Below, in pieces: positions 1 through 7,814 of a stretch of 47,814 bases of DNA (within the stretch, counting starts at the first letter, position 1; each line of letters opens with the position of its first letter). Location: contig CAZHBA010000075.1 of assembly GCA_964530225.1 (NCBI GenBank), positions 1 to 47,814 of the forward strand, given 5' to 3'. Both the position numbers and the translations under genes were made by a program. The DNA is from CAZHBA01 sp964530225. GTDB taxonomy: Bacteria; Pseudomonadota; Alphaproteobacteria; UBA6615. The notes beneath the pieces were generated by a model, which saw only the letters and a list, made by a program, of their open reading frames with translations, did no database searches and was not told the DNA's origin.

Positions 1-81
1 TTTTTCAATACGCCCGGTACTGAGATAACACCACGGTCACACGTAGTCGCTGAACACTTCCAGAATAATAGGCTCGGCCAT
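1..81 (-). CDS. DsbA/FrnE-like oxidoreductase, N-terminus, candidate selenoprotein (UPWC motif)
   Basis: The gene starts at 81 and leaves the window at base 1, so only 27 codons are visible. They read MAEPIILEVFSDYV, an in-frame TGA, then PWCYLSTGRIEK. This is the start of a DsbA-family (FrnE/HCCA-isomerase-like) thioredoxin-fold protein, in which the sequence after beta-1 is normally S-D-x-x-C-P-W-C-Y. The TGA (37..39) lies exactly on the first redox Cys, giving U15-P-W-C18. An AAGGAG ribosome binding site (89..94) lies 7 nt before the ATG, which supports the start. A hairpin at 5..23 has the position and loop of a bacterial SECIS. The alternative is a nonsense mutation that happens to hit the catalytic Cys. 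That is weakened by a second Sec candidate at 7814..8431. The role is thiol/disulfide exchange by family; the substrate is unknown. It is transcribed divergently from the CMD gene at 148. Confidence 0.72.
5..23 (-). promoter_or_regulatory. Candidate bacterial SECIS hairpin
   Basis: In the mRNA, nucleotides 14-20 after the UGA (UCAGUAC) pair with nucleotides 26-32 (GUAUUGA). All seven pairs form, one of them G-U, around a five-base loop CGGGC. The loop starts at nucleotide 21 and has G at its second position. From memory, the bacterial consensus wants a loop about 16-37 nt after UGA with G in the first two positions. The fit is seen by eye; no folding was computed. Confidence 0.55.
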
Positions 82-147
82 CGCCAATCTCCTTCGGGTA
101 ATTTTTTCGAAGTATAGGATGCGCGGCGTGCTGAGAGGAGACTTAAA

Positions 148-657
148 ATGGCGCGAATAGCTTATAGCGATATGACCGGCCTAGCGCCGGAGCTGGCCGA
201 AGAACTGACCAAGCGGCCGGTGGCAAATATCTACCGCATGCTGGCTAATGGCGGCAGCGCCGCGCTCGGCTATCTAAGGATGGGCAGTCAAATACGCTTC
301 AGCGCCATCCTCAACCCGCTAGTGCGCGAATTGATTATTCTGCGTACCGGTTCGTTGTGCGAGGCGGCCTACGAGCTGGACCATCACGAGCGCATTGCCG
401 CCAGTCTCGGCATGGCGGAAGATAAAATTCGCGCCGCCGTCGATGATGGTGCCGACGCGGCAGCCTTCGATCCGTTCGAGAATACACTGTTACAGTTCAC
501 CGAGGAAGTGGTGGTCGATGGCAAGGCAAGCGAGGCCGCCTTCACCGCGCTAGCCGAGTATTATTCAGCCGAAGAGCTAATCGAAACGACGCTCCTGATC
601 GGCTTTTATATGATGACATCACGCTTCCTGCAGACCTTTGACATGGATCTGGACTAG
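148..657 (+). CDS. Carboxymuconolactone decarboxylase (CMD) family protein
   Basis: This 169-residue protein is close to the usual length of CMD/AhpD-fold proteins. Residues 60-90 carry the family helix pair, with C71, Y75 and the H79-H80 pair in the pattern seen in 4-carboxymuconolactone decarboxylase relatives. There is no CxxC, so an AhpD-like peroxidase role is unlikely and a decarboxylase or lyase-like role on small acids is more plausible. The substrate cannot be read from sequence. The start has an AGAGGAGA ribosome binding site 7 nt upstream. The gene is divergent from the Sec-DsbA candidate, so a shared promoter probably lies in 82..147. Its stop lies 2 nt from the convergent GMC oxidoreductase stop. 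Confidence 0.85.
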   Translation: MARIAYSDMTGLAPELAEELTKRPVANIYRMLANGGSAALGYLRMGSQIRFSAILNPLVRELIILRTGSLCEAAYELDHHERIAASLGMAEDKIRAAVDDGADAAAFDPFENTLLQFTEEVVVDGKASEAAFTALAEYYSAEELIETTLLIGFYMMTSRFLQTFDMDLD

Positions 658-659
658 CG

Positions 660-2267
660 CTAGCTCGCTGCGTCTTCGAGCACCATGTCGGCACCCTTTT
701 CACCGATCATTATACTCGGCGCATTGGTGTTGCCGGAGACCAAAGCCGGCATGATCGAGGCGTCGCATACCCTTAAGCCCTGGATGCCGCGCACCCGCAA
801 CCGTTCGTCAACCACTGCGGTATCGTCGATGCCCATGCGGCAAGTGCTGGTGGGATGGAAGCTGGTACGGCCACGCGCGCGAATATAATCAAGAATTTCG
901 CTGTCGCTGACGTAGTCCGGACCGGGCTCGTACTCCGCTTCGAGGAAAGGCTGAACCGCTGGCTGCGCCATGATTTTTCGCACGGCTTTCAGCCCGGCAA
1001 CGATCACGTCGCGGTCCTTTTGCTCGGCCAGATAATTAGGCTGAATATCTGGTGCGACAAACGGATCGGCCGAGGTGATACGCACATGGCCGCGGCTTTC
1101 CGGGCGCAGAAGGGCGCAGACGATGGTGCAGCCGGAAAACGGATGCGGGCCGTCGGCGGGGCTTTCGCCGCTGAACATAAGGATCTGCGCCTGAATATCG
1201 GGCGTCGCGGCGGCCGGGTCAGCGCGAATGAAGCCGCCAGCGTAGGACGCCCCCATGGCCAAAAATCCTTTACGATTAATGGCGTAGCGCAGCCCCGTGT
1301 GGATACGGCGCGGCAGGCTGTTGGCGACGTCGTTGGCGGTGATGGGCTGGCTCAACTTGTAAACCAGCGGTCCGTTAATGTGGTCCTGCAAACGGTCGCC
1401 GACACCTGGCATATCGGCAACCACCTCAATGCCGAATGAGCGCAGCAAATCGGCCGGGCCGAGCCCCGACAGCTGTAGAAGTTGCGGCGAATTGTACGCG
1501 CCGCCAGCGACAATGACCTCGCCCTCAGCGTGCGCCGTACGCAACTGGCCGCGTTGACTGTATTCGACGCCGGTGGCGCGGGTGCCGTCGAATAACAGGC
1601 GCATCGCATGGGCATTGGTGGCGACGGCGAGGCTGGCCCGCTTGCGCGCCGGCCGCAGATAGCCAACCGCGGTGCTGCTGCGGCGGCCGTTGCGGGTGGT
1701 CCACTGAGTGGGACCAAAACCCTCTTGGGTAGCACCATTGAAATCGGGATTGCGCGGATAGCCGGCCTGCGCGGCGGCCTCGACATAAGCCTCGGCCAGC
1801 GGGTGTGGCTCGTAAACATCGGATACCGCCAGCGGCCCACCAACGCCGTGGAATTCGTCGGCGCCGCGCTGCTGGTCCTCGGCCTTGCGAAAATAGGGTA
1901 GCACATCGTCGTAGCTCCAGCCGGTATTGCCGAGCTGCCGCCAATAATCGTAATCCTCGGCCTGGCCGCGAATGTAGACCATGCCGTTGATCGCGCTGGT
2001 GCCGCCCAGCACCTTGCCGCGTGGCTGCGGCACCGGCCGCTTGACCCATTCCGGTCCCGGCGTAGTTTCGTACAGCCAATTGAGCTTGGCATTTGTAAAA
2101 TGCCGGTAGTAGCCTAGCGGAATATGTATCCACGGATTGCGGTCCTTGCCGCCGGCCTCAAGCAACAGCACCCGGTGGCGGCCGGAATCGGTCAACCGGT
2201 TGGCCAAAACGCACCCGGCGCTACCCGCGCCGACGATGATGTAGTCGAACCTGCCTGCCGCTTCCAT
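660..2267 (-). CDS. GMC-family FAD oxidoreductase (choline/alcohol dehydrogenase-like)
   Basis: A full-length 535-residue glucose-methanol-choline oxidoreductase. The FAD dinucleotide motif GAGSAG is at residues 13-18. GMC signature 1 (PRGKVLGGTSAING) is near 82-95, and signature 2 (GGAYNSPQLLQLSG) is near 255-268. The catalytic pair is H471 (in SFHPTSTCRMG) and the Asn of SGNTNAP around 513-515. It should oxidise a primary alcohol to an aldehyde using FAD and an external electron acceptor. The substrate is not predictable; BetA-like choline dehydrogenases and aliphatic alcohol dehydrogenases share this architecture. There is no signal peptide, so it is cytoplasmic. It is convergent with the CMD gene and divergent from the SDR at 2380. 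Confidence 0.93.
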   Translation of the reverse strand: MEAAGRFDYIIVGAGSAGCVLANRLTDSGRHRVLLLEAGGKDRNPWIHIPLGYYRHFTNAKLNWLYETTPGPEWVKRPVPQPRGKVLGGTSAINGMVYIRGQAEDYDYWRQLGNTGWSYDDVLPYFRKAEDQQRGADEFHGVGGPLAVSDVYEPHPLAEAYVEAAAQAGYPRNPDFNGATQEGFGPTQWTTRNGRRSSTAVGYLRPARKRASLAVATNAHAMRLLFDGTRATGVEYSQRGQLRTAHAEGEVIVAGGAYNSPQLLQLSGLGPADLLRSFGIEVVADMPGVGDRLQDHINGPLVYKLSQPITANDVANSLPRRIHTGLRYAINRKGFLAMGASYAGGFIRADPAAATPDIQAQILMFSGESPADGPHPFSGCTIVCALLRPESRGHVRITSADPFVAPDIQPNYLAEQKDRDVIVAGLKAVRKIMAQPAVQPFLEAEYEPGPDYVSDSEILDYIRARGRTSFHPTSTCRMGIDDTAVVDERLRVRGIQGLRVCDASIMPALVSGNTNAPSIMIGEKGADMVLEDAAS

Positions 2268-2379
2268 GCCGAACCCCCCGTCCTAAATTGCCACAGCCTA
2301 TTCTACGGTCTCTAGTAACAATACTTGTAGAGTGCTTATGTTAACTCCATAACACTAGAAATCGTATAGGCAGATCAGA

Positions 2380-3108
2380 ATGAGCAAATCCAAGGTCGCC
2401 TTGGTGGTCGGCGCCGGCGACGCCACCGGCGGCGCCATCGCCCGGCGCTTCGCCCGCGCAGGCTACACGGTCTGCGTCACCCGCCGCAAGGCCGAGAAAC
2501 TCGCAGACCTGGTCGCCACTATCGAAGCCGAGGGTGGCGCTGTGCATGCATTCGGTTCCGACGCGCGGCGCGAGGAACAAGTGGTCGAGTTGATCGAAGG
2601 GATCGAGCGTGACATCGGCCCCATCGACGTTGCCATTTACAATATCGGCAGCAATGTGCGCTTTCCCATCGCCGAGACCACAGCGCGGGTCTATTTCAAG
2701 GTGTGGGAGATGTGCGCCATGGGCGGCTTTCTCATGGGCCGCGAAGTGACCAAAGTCATGGAGCCGCGTGGACGCGGATCGATCCTGTTCACTGGCGCGA
2801 CGGCGTCGTTGCGCGGTGGCACCGGCTATGCAGCGTTCGCCGGCGGCAAGCACGCGCTGCGCGCTCTGGCACAATCGATGGCACGCGAACTGGGACCAAA
2901 GGGTATTCACGTCGCCCATGTGGTCATCGACGGTGCCATCGATACCCAGTTCATCGCCGAGATGTTTCCCGAAACCTACGCCAAGAAGGACCAGGACGGC
3001 ATCCTCAACCCCGAGCATATCGCCGAAGCCTATCTGATGCTGCACAACCAGCCGCGCAGCGCCTGGGCCTTCGAGATGGATATGCGGCCGTGGATAGAGA
3101 ATTGGTGA
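2380..3108 (+). CDS. SDR-family oxidoreductase with Phe at the catalytic Tyr position
   Basis: A 242-residue short-chain dehydrogenase/reductase fold. The nucleotide-binding turn reads GAGDATGGAIA (11-21), a relaxed version of TGxxxGxG. The active-site Ser is probably S143, and the YxxxK pair is replaced by F153-A-G-G-K157. Y150 lies three residues earlier. I recall that this F/K variant recurs in a subgroup of SDRs ending in similar ELGPKGIHVAHVVIDG segments, so it is probably a natural subgroup rather than damage. The reaction may differ from classic carbonyl reduction. The upstream ribosome binding site is weak. It is followed 42 nt later by the HCCA-isomerase-like gene on the same strand, and the two probably form an operon. 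Confidence 0.88.
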   Translation: MSKSKVALVVGAGDATGGAIARRFARAGYTVCVTRRKAEKLADLVATIEAEGGAVHAFGSDARREEQVVELIEGIERDIGPIDVAIYNIGSNVRFPIAETTARVYFKVWEMCAMGGFLMGREVTKVMEPRGRGSILFTGATASLRGGTGYAAFAGGKHALRALAQSMARELGPKGIHVAHVVIDGAIDTQFIAEMFPETYAKKDQDGILNPEHIAEAYLMLHNQPRSAWAFEMDMRPWIENW

Positions 3109-3150
3109 CCAAGACCTGGCGAGATCAGGAACAAATAAGGAAAAGCGATT

Positions 3151-3747
3151 ATGGCAAAGACAGTGGAGTTTCTATTCGACATGATCAGCCCAACTACCTA
3201 TCTGGCCTACAAGCGCCTGCCGGATATCGCCGCGCGCACCGGCGCGACTATCGTCTGGACGCCGGTTTTACTCGGCGGTGTCATGCAAGGTAGCGGCAAC
3301 AGCTCACCGGTCGCGGTGCCGGCCAAGGGCGAATATATGGACCGCGATATGGCGCGCTGCGCCGAACGCTACGGCATCCCGTTCGCACTGAACCCCCACT
3401 TCCCAGTCAAAACCCTGATTTTGCAGCGCGCCGCAATCGCCTTGCTCAACGACGGCGGCGAGGACGCGTTGCGGCCCTTCCTCGATGCGTGCTTTCAGGC
3501 GCTCTGGATCGACGGAAAGAACATGGGCAGTTCGGCGGTCGCCGCCGAAACCCTGTCGGCCGCTGGGTTCGACCCGGAAGACCTGATGGCGCGGGCCAGC
3601 GATCCGGTGATCAAGGAAAAGCTCAAAGCCAATACCGACGGCGCGGTAGGGCGCGGAGTCTTTGGCGCGCCGACCTTTTTCGTCTGCGAGGAAATGTATT
3701 TCGGCCAGGACCGCCTCGACTATGTCGAGGACGCGCTGGCAGCGTAA
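3151..3747 (+). CDS. 2-hydroxychromene-2-carboxylate isomerase-like (DsbA/GST-kappa fold) protein
   Basis: A 198-residue protein of the HCCA isomerase/DsbA family. Its N-terminus (VEFLFDMISPTTYLAY) has S13 in place of the redox cysteines. Ser is the glutathione-activating residue in NahD-type isomerases and GST kappa. The C-terminal signature GVFGAPTFFV followed by FGQDRLDYVEDAL is typical of the family. A GSH-dependent cis-trans isomerisation of a ring-cleavage or similar intermediate is the family role; the true substrate is unknown. AAGGAA lies about 11 nt before the ATG. The gene follows the SDR gene closely and in the same direction, suggesting a shared small catabolic operon. Confidence 0.88.
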   Translation: MAKTVEFLFDMISPTTYLAYKRLPDIAARTGATIVWTPVLLGGVMQGSGNSSPVAVPAKGEYMDRDMARCAERYGIPFALNPHFPVKTLILQRAAIALLNDGGEDALRPFLDACFQALWIDGKNMGSSAVAAETLSAAGFDPEDLMARASDPVIKEKLKANTDGAVGRGVFGAPTFFVCEEMYFGQDRLDYVEDALAA

Positions 3748-3781
3748 AGGTAAAATACCGAGGTTGCGGACGGGGCAAACC

Positions 3782-4759
3782 TCAGCTACGGATCAGTTTA
3801 CCGAAGCGCTCATCCGACGGGTAGGTGGCTATACTGTTGATTTCCGCTATCTCGTCATCGGTAAGTTTCCACTCGATGGCTGCGACGTTAGCCACGACCT
3901 GCTCTGGCCGGCTCGCCCCGGCGATAATACTGGGGATCACGTCGCGGCTGGCCAGCCAGGCGAACGACAGCTCCAGCAGCGACCGGCCGCGAGCCTCGGC
4001 GAAGACGATCAACGCCTCGACGATTACCATGGTTTCGTCGTTGAAATATCGCGGCACCAGATGGGGCATCTTGTCGAGCCGGCTGCCGGCAGCAACCGTC
4101 CCGCCCTTGCGGTACCTGCCAGTCAACACTCCGGCGGCGAGAGGATAGTATGGCAGGAAACCCATCTGCTTTTCCTGCAAAGCCGGCAGCAGTTCCTTCT
4201 CCACCTCGCGCAGGATCAGACTGTATTCGTTCTGCGCCGAGACGAACGGCCGGAGTCCCTGGCTCTGGGCGAACCAGTTGGTGTCAACGACCATCCACGC
4301 CGGCAGGTTAGAGCAGCCGCCATAGCGAATCTTGCCTTGCGTCACCAGATCGTCGAGCGCGCGCAAAACCTCTTCCATCCGCGTGCCCGGGTGCAAGGCG
4401 TGCAGCTGGTACAGATCGATCCAATCGGTCTGCAAGCGCTGTAAACTTTCTTCGACAGAAACCATGATGTAGTCGTACGTGGCGAGCACCCGGCGGCGCG
4501 GCGACGGCTCCATCACCAGGCCGAATTTAGACGACAGCACGACGTCTTGCCGCCTGGACCCGAGAATCTCGCCAAGCGCAGTCTCCGAACCGCCAACGCC
4601 GTAGGAAGCGGCCGTATCGAAAAAGGTGACGCCGAGGTCGAGCGCCTGGTGGACGACCGCGCGGGCCTCTTCAGTGGTTATACGGGCGCCGAAACTGTTG
4701 CAGCCGATTCCGGTCAGTGAGACCTGCAGGCCCGTGTTTCCTAATCTCCGGTATTGCAT
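3782..4759 (-). CDS. Aldo/keto reductase
   Basis: A 325-residue AKR (TIM-barrel) enzyme from the ATG at 4759. A longer reading from 4792 would overlap the small gene upstream and adds nothing conserved. The catalytic tetrad is visible as D48, Y53, K78 and H120. The start MQYRRLGNTGLQVS is typical of the YghZ/galactose-dehydrogenase-like subgroup. The C-terminal barrel helix ASRPEQVVANV (NADPH phosphate-binding region) is present. It reduces or oxidises a sugar or aldehyde with NADP(H); the substrate is not predictable. The start lies 5 nt after the stop of the small membrane-anchored protein at 4765..4980, so the two are probably co-transcribed and translationally coupled. It is convergent with the HCCA-isomerase gene. 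Confidence 0.92.
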   Translation of the reverse strand: MQYRRLGNTGLQVSLTGIGCNSFGARITTEEARAVVHQALDLGVTFFDTAASYGVGGSETALGEILGSRRQDVVLSSKFGLVMEPSPRRRVLATYDYIMVSVEESLQRLQTDWIDLYQLHALHPGTRMEEVLRALDDLVTQGKIRYGGCSNLPAWMVVDTNWFAQSQGLRPFVSAQNEYSLILREVEKELLPALQEKQMGFLPYYPLAAGVLTGRYRKGGTVAAGSRLDKMPHLVPRYFNDETMVIVEALIVFAEARGRSLLELSFAWLASRDVIPSIIAGASRPEQVVANVAAIEWKLTDDEIAEINSIATYPSDERFGKLIRS

Positions 4760-4764
4760 GGTTG

Positions 4765-4980
4765 TTACTGCTTGCGCGGCAGGCACGACCACTCCCAGTC
4801 GCTCAGCCGAATTTCACCGGTATAACGTTGTTCGAGACACTGCATCTGGCCACTCTGGATTTTATTGGTAAGAGCGCCGCCGATGCGCCGGCATTTTTTA
4901 AGGCTGTCAAACCGCATGCCGGTGTTCCAGGATTCGGCCACGCCCACTGTGATCAACACGAAAACCAATATCCAAACCAT
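4765..4980 (-). CDS. Small membrane-anchored or secreted protein, unknown
   Basis: A 71-residue protein I do not recognise. Residues 1-15 (MVWILVFVLITVGVA) form a hydrophobic segment that could be a signal peptide or a single N-terminal anchor, followed by a basic, Cys-containing remainder with three cysteines at about 30, 48 and 66. A good GGGAGG ribosome binding site lies about 8 nt before the ATG, and the stop is 5 nt from the aldo/keto reductase start. These two facts are the main reason to believe the gene is real. The extracytoplasmic Cys residues could form disulfides. Confidence 0.6.
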   Translation of the reverse strand: MVWILVFVLITVGVAESWNTGMRFDSLKKCRRIGGALTNKIQSGQMQCLEQRYTGEIRLSDWEWSCLPRKQ

Positions 4981-5020
4981 ACCGCGTGCCTCCCTCGCTA
5001 CTTACGGCCACCTAGCCAGT

Positions 5021-5949
5021 TTACCCGAAACTAAAACTAATCGTTCGTAGGTGGTAGTAAAGGCTGCCATCCTGCACCACCAGGCTACGCATCATCGCAT
5101 CGCCTTCGTTGCGGTGCTCATGCAAATTGGCCGGCGGCGTGATCATGATGGCGTACTGGTGCCAGTCGAAACGCTCACCCTCGATCACCGAATAGACCCT
5201 GTCACACTGGATCGGCAGGGTCATAGCCACCGAATTGTGGCGGTGCGGCCGCTGGTTCTCATGCGCGTCGAGCGAGTTCATTGCAAGCGCGATCGACGGA
5301 TGGATGTCTCCCAGTTCCTCACGCTGCTCGCTGGAAAAATGCATGGCCAGGCCTGCCGCGTTGGGGTCGGATTTTTGCAAGTCATGCACCAGCGCCATCC
5401 GGCGCCGAATTTCGACATCGGGATAGTGTACCGCCTGGGTCGGCGACGCTCCCGGATGCGGTGCGGCGAGGCCGTGGAAGGTGAGCTCGGGCTCGTTGGT
5501 GACCTGGAGAACAGCACCCCGCCCTCGACGCCGCCGGTGAGCTCGGTCTCGCCGCCGCCCGGCAGGGCGAAGATGTCGCCCACAGCCCAGTCAATAACCT
5601 CGTCGGCCTTGGCGGCGCTGCCCGCGCCGGCGATGACGTAATAAAGCTCGTCCGAGGACTGGAACTGGCCAGTCAGGCTGTCGCCCGCGCGCACCGTCGC
5701 ATAGCGACCAAGCAACATGGGCGTGGTGGCGGGGTAGTCGAAGCCCATGCGCGCGCCCGCATCCAGCGCAATCCAGCCAGTCGGTGCGTCGTTCGCCATG
5801 GCCTGCTCGATCTCGTCGGTGAAGACATGCTTGGGCACCGGCGGGCGCTTAACCGTAAAGATATTAGCCGGGCTGTAATAGCGCGCGCGCTTCTGGAACA
5901 CCGTTTCAGTTTCGCTAACGTTGGAAATCAGCTCGTTGGAACCGTCCAT
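5021..5949 (-). pseudogene. Cupin-domain (gentisate 1,2-dioxygenase-like) gene with a frameshift
   Basis: The gene reads from ATG 5949 in one frame to about base 5505, then continues in another frame to the stop at 5021. The join is near the codons for GGVLF; restoring one base there gives a continuous protein of about 309 residues reading VLF-QVTNEPELTFHGLAAPHP. The first half carries a cupin barrel (YYVIAGAGSA, GDIFALPGGGE). The second half carries another (HRHNSVAMTLPI, DWHQYAIMITPPANLHEHRN) with possible metal-binding His residues. The two-cupin layout resembles the gentisate dioxygenase/1-hydroxy-2-naphthoate dioxygenase superfamily. The single lesion could be a sequencing error, in which case this is a working ring-cleavage or related enzyme. 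Confidence 0.7.
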
Positions 5950-6065
5950 GGCGTTCGTCTCCCTATCCGTCCAGCTAAACTATAACGGCTGCGCAAGCGC
6001 AAAAACAGATTATCAAACCTATAGAGCGAGACAACGTTGACGCCGGTCGCCAATCAACTTCCATC

Positions 6066-6152
6066 CCTCGAGACGCCCTTCCGCCTCATCCTGAGGAGGG
6101 CCGCCAGGCCCGCCTAGAAGGGCGAGACGAAAGGGCTCCTCAAGATAAGGGG
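6066..6152. repeat. Intergenic palindromic repeat (alphaproteobacterial type)
   Basis: This lies in the 227-base gap between the cupin and the MDR genes. The inverted repeat CGCCCTTC (6074..6081) pairs with GAAGGGCG (6117..6124). It encloses a smaller palindrome, CCTCA-TCC-TGAGG (6084..6096), and a GC-rich stem. The text CCTCATCCTGAGGAGG is a familiar module of dispersed intergenic repeats in alphaproteobacteria. No coding potential is seen here. Confidence 0.6.
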
Positions 6153-6176
6153 ATTCTAACTTACAATCGCGTTGCT

Positions 6177-7157
6177 CTACGGTTTCAGGATAAGTTTACC
6201 CATGATCTCGCGCGCATCGAGCATCTCATGGGCCCGCCGCGCTTCCGACAGGGGCATCAGCTCATGGATCGGCGGATGGAAGGTACCCGCCGCGAACAGC
6301 GCAACTACGATATCGATAATCCGCTGTCCCTTCTCCGGGTCACCGTCGAGGGCGTGCCAGGAGAAACAGCGCACCGCCAGGCTTTTACCCAGGCGCTGAC
6401 GCATGGCAGCGAACAGCTCGTCCTCGGGCAGGCCGGCCAGGGCGTTGAACGACACCACCATGCCCAGCGGTGCCAGCATGTCGAGGCTATCGGTAAAGCG
6501 TGGCCCAATGAGCTGGTCGAAGGCCAGATCAACGCCGCGCCCGCCGGTTAATTCCACGACCTTCTCGACCACGTTTTCGCGGCTGTAGTTGATCGCGTGT
6601 GTGGCACCAAACTCGCCGATGAAGGCGCATTTTTCGTCCGAACTGACGCCGCCGATAATGTCGATACCCTGCGAGCGGCACAGGTCGATAATCGCCACCC
6701 CCATGCCGCCGGCGGCACCGTTAACGTAAGCGGCCTTCGGCTCGATGCCTCGCGCCGCCTCGAACAATAGCGCCCAGGCGATGATGTAGTTGGGAATGGA
6801 GACCGCGGCGTCGAGGTCGACACTGTCAGGCAGCGGCGTCACCAGTGTGGTCGAAACCACATTGTATTCAGCATAACGCCCGCCGCCAGAACCAAACACC
6901 AGCACCGGCTGTCCCTCTTTGAGATTGCTGACACCAGGGCCGACCACCTCGATATAACCGCTCATCTCGTTGCCAAGAATGGTCGGCAGCGGCGGCTTCC
7001 ACCTGTAGATGCCCGAGCGCAGAAGAAAGTCGGGCTTGCCGACGCCCATGGCCTCGGCACGCACCAAAACCTCGCCATCGCTCGGGCTCGGTGTTGGCAG
7101 ATCAACAATTTCAATAACTTCCGGGCCGCCATAGGCGGCGATCTGGGCGGCTTTCAC
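6177..7157 (-). CDS. Zinc-free MDR / quinone oxidoreductase-like protein
   Basis: A 326-residue medium-chain dehydrogenase/reductase. I chose the GTG at 7157 because a GGGAGAGG ribosome binding site sits just upstream and the protein then begins VKAAQIAAYGGPEVIE, the normal family start. Readings from 7223 add an unconserved leader. The N-terminal GroES-like domain (GNEMSGYIEVVGPGV) is followed by a Rossmann domain with AAGGMGVAIIDLCRSQG. Zinc-binding cysteines are absent, as in the QOR/crotonyl-CoA-reductase-like branch. It reduces a quinone or enone with NADPH; the substrate is unknown. The C-terminal REIMGKLILKP is typical. Confidence 0.9.
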   Translation of the reverse strand: MKAAQIAAYGGPEVIEIVDLPTPSPSDGEVLVRAEAMGVGKPDFLLRSGIYRWKPPLPTILGNEMSGYIEVVGPGVSNLKEGQPVLVFGSGGGRYAEYNVVSTTLVTPLPDSVDLDAAVSIPNYIIAWALLFEAARGIEPKAAYVNGAAGGMGVAIIDLCRSQGIDIIGGVSSDEKCAFIGEFGATHAINYSRENVVEKVVELTGGRGVDLAFDQLIGPRFTDSLDMLAPLGMVVSFNALAGLPEDELFAAMRQRLGKSLAVRCFSWHALDGDPEKGQRIIDIVVALFAAGTFHPPIHELMPLSEARRAHEMLDAREIMGKLILKP

Positions 7158-7274
7158 TTTGGCCTCTCCCGGTAGCGGCACGCAAAAAAGGTCACCGGTA
7201 GGAACCGGCGATCGATCAAGCATAAATCTAGGTGGCGTCAGTACAAGCCACGCAGCGAATTACCTCGCCAAGGC

Positions 7275-7814
7275 CTAATGGGCCGTCGGCGCGGGCGCAC
7301 CGAACGAGCGCATGACCATGTGGGCGGCGTGGAACAGCGCGATGAACGCACCCAACTCCATGATCTCGGGCTCGGTATAGTGCTTCTTCAGCTCGGCGTA
7401 GAACTGCGCGTCGACCTTGGTCGAATCTAGAAACATCTGATCGGCGTAGCGCAGCGCAACCTTTTCGGCCTCCGTGAAGAGTTCTGAATCCTCATAGTCG
7501 CCCGAACCGGCATCGATCGCCTCCTCCGTCACCCCCATCTCGCGCGCCTTGACCGAACGCAGGCCCGAAAAATAGGAATCTTCGGCGAACCGAGCCAACT
7601 GAATGCGGATGATTTCCTTCAACTGGTGGTCGATATTGCCCTCATTGAACTTCATCAGCATGACGCTCAGCGTCGCCTTGGCCTGTTCGGGCTTGCGCGC
7701 GATAATGCGCGCGAACGGCCCGCCCGGAACGCCCATTTCCTCGGACTTCACAACCAGATCTCGCAGTTCCGCATCCTCAATCTCGTCGAGTTCCAGGGGT
7801 TGTACAAACAGCAT
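7275..7814 (-). CDS. CMD/AhpD-like protein without redox residues, paralogue of the Sec-CMD protein
   Basis: A 179-residue carboxymuconolactone-decarboxylase-fold protein. Residues around 67-92 (HQLKEIIRIQLARFAEDSYF then SGLRSVKA) align with HKLKEIIRVSLSRQAHCSYU then GNVRSASA of the upstream neighbour. The Cys and Sec positions are occupied by Asp and Phe here, so this copy has no thiol/selenol chemistry. The start ATG overlaps the upstream stop by one base (TAATG), so translation is coupled and the proteins may form a complex. CMD proteins commonly form trimers or hexamers, so a mixed oligomer with a catalytic Sec subunit is a reasonable inference. Confidence 0.85.
   Translation of the reverse strand: MLFVQPLELDEIEDAELRDLVVKSEEMGVPGGPFARIIARKPEQAKATLSVMLMKFNEGNIDHQLKEIIRIQLARFAEDSYFSGLRSVKAREMGVTEEAIDAGSGDYEDSELFTEAEKVALRYADQMFLDSTKVDAQFYAELKKHYTEPEIMELGAFIALFHAAHMVMRSFGAPAPTAH

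Noticed and set aside
2341..3045. A 234-codon open frame on the minus strand opposite the SDR gene.
   Set aside because: Antisense shadow; it has no ribosome binding site and no family resemblance, and the SDR motifs lie on the other strand.
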